Of a stretch of 42,342 bases of DNA, positions 38,495-42,342 are shown in pieces. The notes below the pieces were generated by a model. It searched no databases. It was given only the letters and a program-made list of their open reading frames with translations, and had not been told where the DNA came from. The stretch is from positions 1 through 42,342 of the forward strand of contig JBGSUE010000011.1 in the NCBI GenBank assembly GCA_041753515.1, read 5' to 3'. The DNA comes from JBGSUE01 sp041753515. Lineage in GTDB: Bacteria; Patescibacteriota; Microgenomatia; UBA10105; UBA927. The stretch's first letter is position 1, and every line of letters begins with the position of its first letter. A program made the position numbers and the translations under genes.

Positions 38495-39669
38495 AAAAGA
38501 AAATCTTTATATTATTTACATATATTATATATGTGGAAATAATACTGCAACTTATTTCATTCACCCGCTATGTATATCTCAAACGACAATTTAATACACG
38601 TATTTTAGAAAACAATAAACAAAACTGGTTTTTCGGAAATTCTGCCAACTCACGGTATATCACTGATCACAACAATCTTTCTGCTGAATTTTTTCCCTAT
38701 ACAGGATATATACTCTCTCCTCTTACAACTGAAAATATACATATTTCCCAAAACCATATTCGCACAACATCACATAATCCCTTAAATTATAATGGAAATA
38801 CAACCAATATTTACATGTTTGGAGGATCTACATTATTCGGGGTATACGCAAACGACAGCCACACTATTCCTTCACTGCTGGCCTCTATTCTCAACAACGA
38901 ATCAGATTCGTATATGGTATCCAATTATGGACAAATTGGGTATAACTCAGGTCAGGAACTCCACTACCTCATTTCTGAACTCCAAAAAGGAAATATTCCA
39001 GACATCGTGCTATTTTATGATGGAGCAAATGATGTGGTGTCAAAAATGTATTATACATATGAACCAAATGACTATATTATATTTGAAGATCAAATTACTT
39101 CCAATCTTGGAAATATACTACGTTTTGGTCGCGATATAAATCTCACTATTCCAAATAACAGCATATTTGACATTCAAAAGATATCTACATTGTTTGGGGG
39201 TTTAAAAAATATTAAAATTGTCGATTATCCGTATAAATTGGTTTCAGAATTGCAAAATCAAAATATATCAAATACACCTGCAATATTACACTATGCTAAT
39301 AATTCTCTCGAATCATTGCCGCAAGATATTGTACATACATATGCCGTAAATATGCAGGTCATCCAAAAACTGGCGGAGGCATATAAATTTCAATATTTTC
39401 TCTTCTGGCAACCAACAGTAGCGACAAAAAAAATTTCTCCGGAAGAACACACTATCGTTAATAACGATAATGTAAAATCGCAGTCAGATATATACATAAA
39501 GACAACATCACTCATCCGCAAAATGAACATGAATCATTGGCATGACTTGACTAACGCTTTTTCTGAAGTATCAAAACCCCTCTACATAGACTCTGTGCAT
39601 ATTTCACCTGAAGGAAACAAAATAATCGCTCAACAAGTAGCAGATATTCTCATACCATATATGAAATAA
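38491..39669 (+). CDS. SGNH/GDSL-family hydrolase-like protein
   Basis: 392 residues with an N-terminal anchor (IFILFTYIIYVEIILQLISF). MFGGSTLFG holds the nucleophile Ser113, QIGYNSGQE the Gly block, LFYDGANDV the Asn block, and YIDSVHISPEGN near the end the Asp and His. All four SGNH blocks are present. Such enzymes add or remove acetyl or other acyl groups, here presumably on the exported glycan. The gene is clearly more AT-rich than the permease before it, hinting at separate acquisition. Confidence 0.82.
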   Translation: MKKKIFILFTYIIYVEIILQLISFTRYVYLKRQFNTRILENNKQNWFFGNSANSRYITDHNNLSAEFFPYTGYILSPLTTENIHISQNHIRTTSHNPLNYNGNTTNIYMFGGSTLFGVYANDSHTIPSLLASILNNESDSYMVSNYGQIGYNSGQELHYLISELQKGNIPDIVLFYDGANDVVSKMYYTYEPNDYIIFEDQITSNLGNILRFGRDINLTIPNNSIFDIQKISTLFGGLKNIKIVDYPYKLVSELQNQNISNTPAILHYANNSLESLPQDIVHTYAVNMQVIQKLAEAYKFQYFLFWQPTVATKKISPEEHTIVNNDNVKSQSDIYIKTTSLIRKMNMNHWHDLTNAFSEVSKPLYIDSVHISPEGNKIIAQQVADILIPYMK

Positions 39670-39683
39670 AATCATATACAAAT

Positions 39684-40078
39684 ATGTCTATCTCAAAAAA
39701 TATATATTACATATCCAAGTATCTGAAACTCAGATTAGTTGAAAAACGTTTCCAAAATAAACATGATGATACTACTGACTATAATAAGTATTTTTTGACT
39801 GCTGCATACTCTAACTATGATAAAGATTTTATTCAGGGTGGATACCTCATGAAGCTTATTTACGATATATATATTAAAGAGCAAATTTCTATACTGAAAA
39901 ATCATATCGTACCGCTCCATGATAAATACTTGTTGGATACCGGATGCAGGAACGGAATTTTTTATAATTTTTAAAAAGAAGGTGTCATGTCACATAGCAT
40001 TAATATCAATTCTGAAGCTATTAAGGAATCAATAATATAGGCATTGAAAAAGCAATAATAAAATTATCAAAGAAATAA
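39684..40078 (+). pseudogene. Remnant of a SAM-dependent methyltransferase
   Basis: The open frame (39684-39974, 96 residues) ends just after LLDTGCRNGIF, which resembles methyltransferase motif I (LDxGCGxG) with Gly replaced by Arg, followed at once by a stop. The same frame continues after that stop with KEGVMSHSININSEAIKES, and a shifted frame then gives GIEKAIIKLSKK before TAA at 40078. At least one nonsense change and one frameshift are needed. A glycan-cluster methyltransferase that has decayed is the simplest reading. Confidence 0.6.
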
Positions 40079-40082
40079 ATCT

Positions 40083-40772
40083 ATGAAACAAATAGCTATA
40101 CAACTAACGAATATTTCGAAAACTTACAGACTGCACCATGAAAAACCGACTCTTGTGGAAAAATTTATTCAAACCCCCAACGAACAATTCCATGCTCTGA
40201 ATCATGTAAACCTGACAGTGTGGAAAGGGGAAAGAATCGGCATAATAGGTCCTAATGGAAGCGGTAAAACAACGCTCCTAAAAATTATTACTGGCATAAC
40301 GTTTCCTACAATTGGAACGGTAAAAACAACAGGAAGAGTTGTATCAATGATTGATTTGGGGGCAGGGTTTCATGGAGATCTAAATGGATACCAGAATATT
40401 TTTTTGAACGGCATGCTGCTTGGCATGACAAAACGACAGATAGAAGACAGGCTTGGGGATATTATCAACTTTGCCGATATAAAACAGTTTATTGATGCAC
40501 CTCTATTTACCTATTCAAGCGGTATGCGTCTGCGATTGGGATTTGCGGTTGCCTATTATTCTGATCCTGACATATTCGTTATTGATGAAGGCATCTCGGT
40601 AGGTGACCAAAATTTCCAAAACAAAACGCTCATTGCATTAGAAAAACTATACAAATCAAAAAAAACCGTTGTCATGACCTCCCACGTCGACAAAATCATA
40701 CGCTTGGCAAAAAAAATATATTATATGGAAAACGGAATTTTACGGATGTATGAAGGAAAGAACGGAAAATAA
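40083..40772 (+). CDS. ABC polysaccharide export ATPase (Wzt/KpsT-like)
   Basis: 229 residues. Walker A GPNGSGKT (56-63), signature YSSGMRLRLGFAVA and Walker B IFVIDEGISVGD are intact, and MIDLGAGFHGDLNGYQNIFLNG is typical of polysaccharide exporters. There is no C-terminal carbohydrate-binding extension, so this is the KpsT-like or short Wzt form. Powers the permease at 37727. The downstream glycosyltransferase start overlaps it by 23 bases. Confidence 0.95.
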   Translation: MKQIAIQLTNISKTYRLHHEKPTLVEKFIQTPNEQFHALNHVNLTVWKGERIGIIGPNGSGKTTLLKIITGITFPTIGTVKTTGRVVSMIDLGAGFHGDLNGYQNIFLNGMLLGMTKRQIEDRLGDIINFADIKQFIDAPLFTYSSGMRLRLGFAVAYYSDPDIFVIDEGISVGDQNFQNKTLIALEKLYKSKKTVVMTSHVDKIIRLAKKIYYMENGILRMYEGKNGK

Positions 40773-41955
40773 AACTGTATTGTTTACGATAGACCTCTAC
40801 CATATCGGTGGCGTCACTACATTTGTGTCTCAGTATGCGCAGGCATTACTACATAACGGATATCGGGTTATCATACTTGGAATGCCGGGAAACCTCGAAA
40901 ATCCCGAGCTGTTTTTCCCAGGATGCACAACAATAATTATTCCAAAAAAAATTGAGTATTCCTTCTTTGCCAGAATCAAAAATAGCATCAAATACATATA
41001 TCATATACATAAACTATTCAACCTTTTCAATATTCAAATCGTCCATCTATCCACAACATGGTCAGCATTTTACACTCTTTTATACTGGAAAACCTGGAAG
41101 ATTAAAAAGGTCATAACCTTTTATGGAGCATACGACCTGGAAATGAAAAGCCAGGATAAATTCAGCGGAAATAGTATGCTGTCACGAATCACCCAATGGG
41201 GGAGAAAACATGCACAGAAAATACTCTTTCATCTTTGCGATAAAACAGTCATTTTTAGTGACTATTCAGCTATGCTCCTTCGCCGCCACTTCGGATTTTC
41301 TGATGCAGGAAAGATAATGAAACTACCGGGGTACATTTCTACTTCGAAACTTCACGGCATCATCAAACGAAAACAGGTACGGAAAAGTTTAGACGCCCCA
41401 TCTCTCCTGTTTATCGGCAGGGCAGAACCCAGAAAAGGAGTCGGGCTTCTTCTTAAGGCTTGCCAATTGCTCTCGCTGAAAAGAATGTCATACCATCTCA
41501 GACTAGCTTCACCAGTCGAATATTTCAGCTGGTATGGAATGTTCCAGAAATACGAGCGGCTCAATCTTCTTACCAAGGTTCACTTTCTTCATGCCGTCAC
41601 AGATGAACAAAAAGAGGAACTTTTCAGCCAAACGGATCTTTTTATCATCCCATCTGTTGATCTTGAAACGTTTGGAATGGTTATCCTGGAAAGTCTTGCC
41701 CAAGGCATACCGGTCGTTGGCACACCTGCCGGAGCTATAACTGAAATACTCCACGACATTCATCCGAAACTGGTAGCAGATAGCATTTCTTCTGAGGCTC
41801 TTGCAGACCGGATTCAATGGTTTTTCCACCTTTCGAACAGGCAAAAAACTGGCTTGTCAAAACGGCGTATACAGCATATCCAAAAACATTTCCTTTTGGA
41901 AAAAAACTATCACAAAATCATGAAAATATACGAAAGTAATTTATGGATCGATTAA
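40750..41955 (+). CDS. Glycosyltransferase family 4
   Basis: 401 residues. GT-B fold: N-terminal acceptor domain with LYHIGGVTTFVSQYAQAL, C-terminal donor domain with LLFIGRAEPRKGVGLLLKA and the ETFGMVILE motif (E-x7-E) plus AQGIPVVGTPAGAITEIL. Adds a sugar, retaining configuration, to the glycan exported by the adjacent ABC system. Start overlaps the ATPase gene and its 3' end overlaps the next glycosyltransferase. Confidence 0.93.
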   Translation: MKERTENKTVLFTIDLYHIGGVTTFVSQYAQALLHNGYRVIILGMPGNLENPELFFPGCTTIIIPKKIEYSFFARIKNSIKYIYHIHKLFNLFNIQIVHLSTTWSAFYTLLYWKTWKIKKVITFYGAYDLEMKSQDKFSGNSMLSRITQWGRKHAQKILFHLCDKTVIFSDYSAMLLRRHFGFSDAGKIMKLPGYISTSKLHGIIKRKQVRKSLDAPSLLFIGRAEPRKGVGLLLKACQLLSLKRMSYHLRLASPVEYFSWYGMFQKYERLNLLTKVHFLHAVTDEQKEELFSQTDLFIIPSVDLETFGMVILESLAQGIPVVGTPAGAITEILHDIHPKLVADSISSEALADRIQWFFHLSNRQKTGLSKRRIQHIQKHFLLEKNYHKIMKIYESNLWID

Positions 41956-42236
41956 CTGCAGATGTTATCATAGTCACACGCGATAGGTATAAAAAGTTAA
42001 TACGAACTGTACAGGGTATAGTATCTGGGAAATTGCTTCCCCGTCAGCTTATCATTATTGACAGCAGTGATAATAAAAATCTCTCAACCATATATAAGAT
42101 ACGCTCATTTACTGATAAACATAGAGTACAACTTCAATATTCCCACATTCCCAACAAGGGCATTGCTTACTCCAGAAATATTGGTATTCGGAAAGTAATT
42201 AGCAAGGGTCTTGCCCAGTTAGATGTTAAATTATAA
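41943..42236 (+). pseudogene. Glycosyltransferase family 2, truncated by insertion sequence
   Basis: The first about 85 residues are a normal GT2 start: DVIIVTRDRYKKLIRTVQGI, QLIIIDSSDN (nucleotide-sugar binding) and the NKGIAYSRNIGIRKV segment that normally precedes the DxD motif. Sequence then changes abruptly at IRKVISK to GLAQLDVKL and a stop, coinciding with the left end of an insertion sequence. The DxD and acceptor regions are missing, so the product is inactive. Confidence 0.8.
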
Positions 42237-42342
42237 GTCTTTCTTTTCGGCGATGTTGCGCTAGCAACATGCGTAGATCTTTCTCGATTGTAGCACGGTG
42301 ATTGAAGCGATATTCGGTCTCTAGGAGAAAAGCGGGGAAGCG
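42207..42342 (-). mobile_element. Insertion sequence, one end only
   Basis: The break in the GT2 gene occurs near 42207, where sequence beginning GGGTCTTGCCCAGTTAGAT looks like a terminal inverted repeat. A transposase reading frame on the minus strand reaches to within about 20 bases of this end. The other end lies beyond the window, so the repeat and target duplication cannot be confirmed. Confidence 0.6.
42226..42342 (-). CDS. Transposase C-terminal fragment, IS1595-like (partial)
   Basis: 38 residues to the right edge, reading RFPAFLLETEYRFNHRATIE then KDLRMLLAQHRRKERLII. The ETEYRFNHR block resembles the C-terminal YRFNxR segment of IS1595/ISXO2-like DDE transposases. The fragment is too short to fix the family, and the catalytic residues are beyond the window. 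Confidence 0.5.
   Translation of the reverse strand, partial: RFPAFLLETEYRFNHRATIEKDLRMLLAQHRRKERLII

Overview
The window looks like a piece of a Candidate Phyla Radiation (Patescibacteria) genome, most likely Microgenomates-like. This is inference from family content: proteins matching DUF5652 and DUF4012 as I know them, a ValRS without its C-terminal arm, Thr/Pro-rich linkers in surface proteins, dispersed TTCGTAA-type micro-repeats, and a GC palindrome read in-frame as CLPAG. No rRNA, tRNA or CRISPR array was seen. No stretch over 300 bases lacks a gene; small intergenic signals are listed.

Layout. 1-1550: groES-groEL on the minus strand (groEL runs off the left edge) behind a degenerate CIRCE-like repeat. 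1550-4000: a nucleotidyltransferase-fold protein and an orphan membrane-anchored solute-binding protein. 4049-9557: a plus-strand run of VanW-domain protein, cytidylyltransferase, histidine phosphatase, LPLAT-like acyltransferase, MFS transporter and tsaD. 9573-11099: EamA transporter and a minus-strand AbrB/PIN toxin-antitoxin pair. 11196-14132: valS, then a small membrane protein bracketed by structured inverted repeats. 14169-16522: two envelope proteins (Thr/Pro linker; phosphodiester glycosidase). 16550-19958: the EF-P locus, with efp and an alpha/beta hydrolase diverging from a SPASM-like radical SAM gene translationally overlapped with epmA. 19938-25342: DUF5652, two envelope foldases, a TPR-like protein, bL25 and a large DUF4012 protein. 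25478-30461: RNase H, Wzx-like flippase, O-antigen-ligase-like protein, then jag-yidC-yidD-rnpA-rpmH. 30511-35264: a REP-like palindrome, two large surface proteins and tiny membrane-protein genes. 35449-37618: an 83-aa protein, a BrnT/BrnA module, an anchored protein and a sugar-1-phosphate transferase. 37727-42342: an ABC polysaccharide export cluster (Wzm, SGNH hydrolase, broken methyltransferase, Wzt, GT4, broken GT2) ended by an insertion sequence.

Two system-level signals stand out. First, EF-P with Lys34 sits beside an EpmA homologue that carries Gly where E. coli EpmA has Ala298, and the partner enzyme is a SPASM-like radical SAM protein, not an EpmB-type lysine 2,3-aminomutase. This may be a variant EF-P modification pathway. 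Second, many genes have a -10 hexamer placed 6-8 nt before the start codon, predicting widespread leaderless mRNAs, while groESL, bL25, the AbrB antitoxin and one small membrane gene keep Shine-Dalgarno leaders.

All protein calls rest on reading the translated sequence and recalled family motifs. No database search was run.
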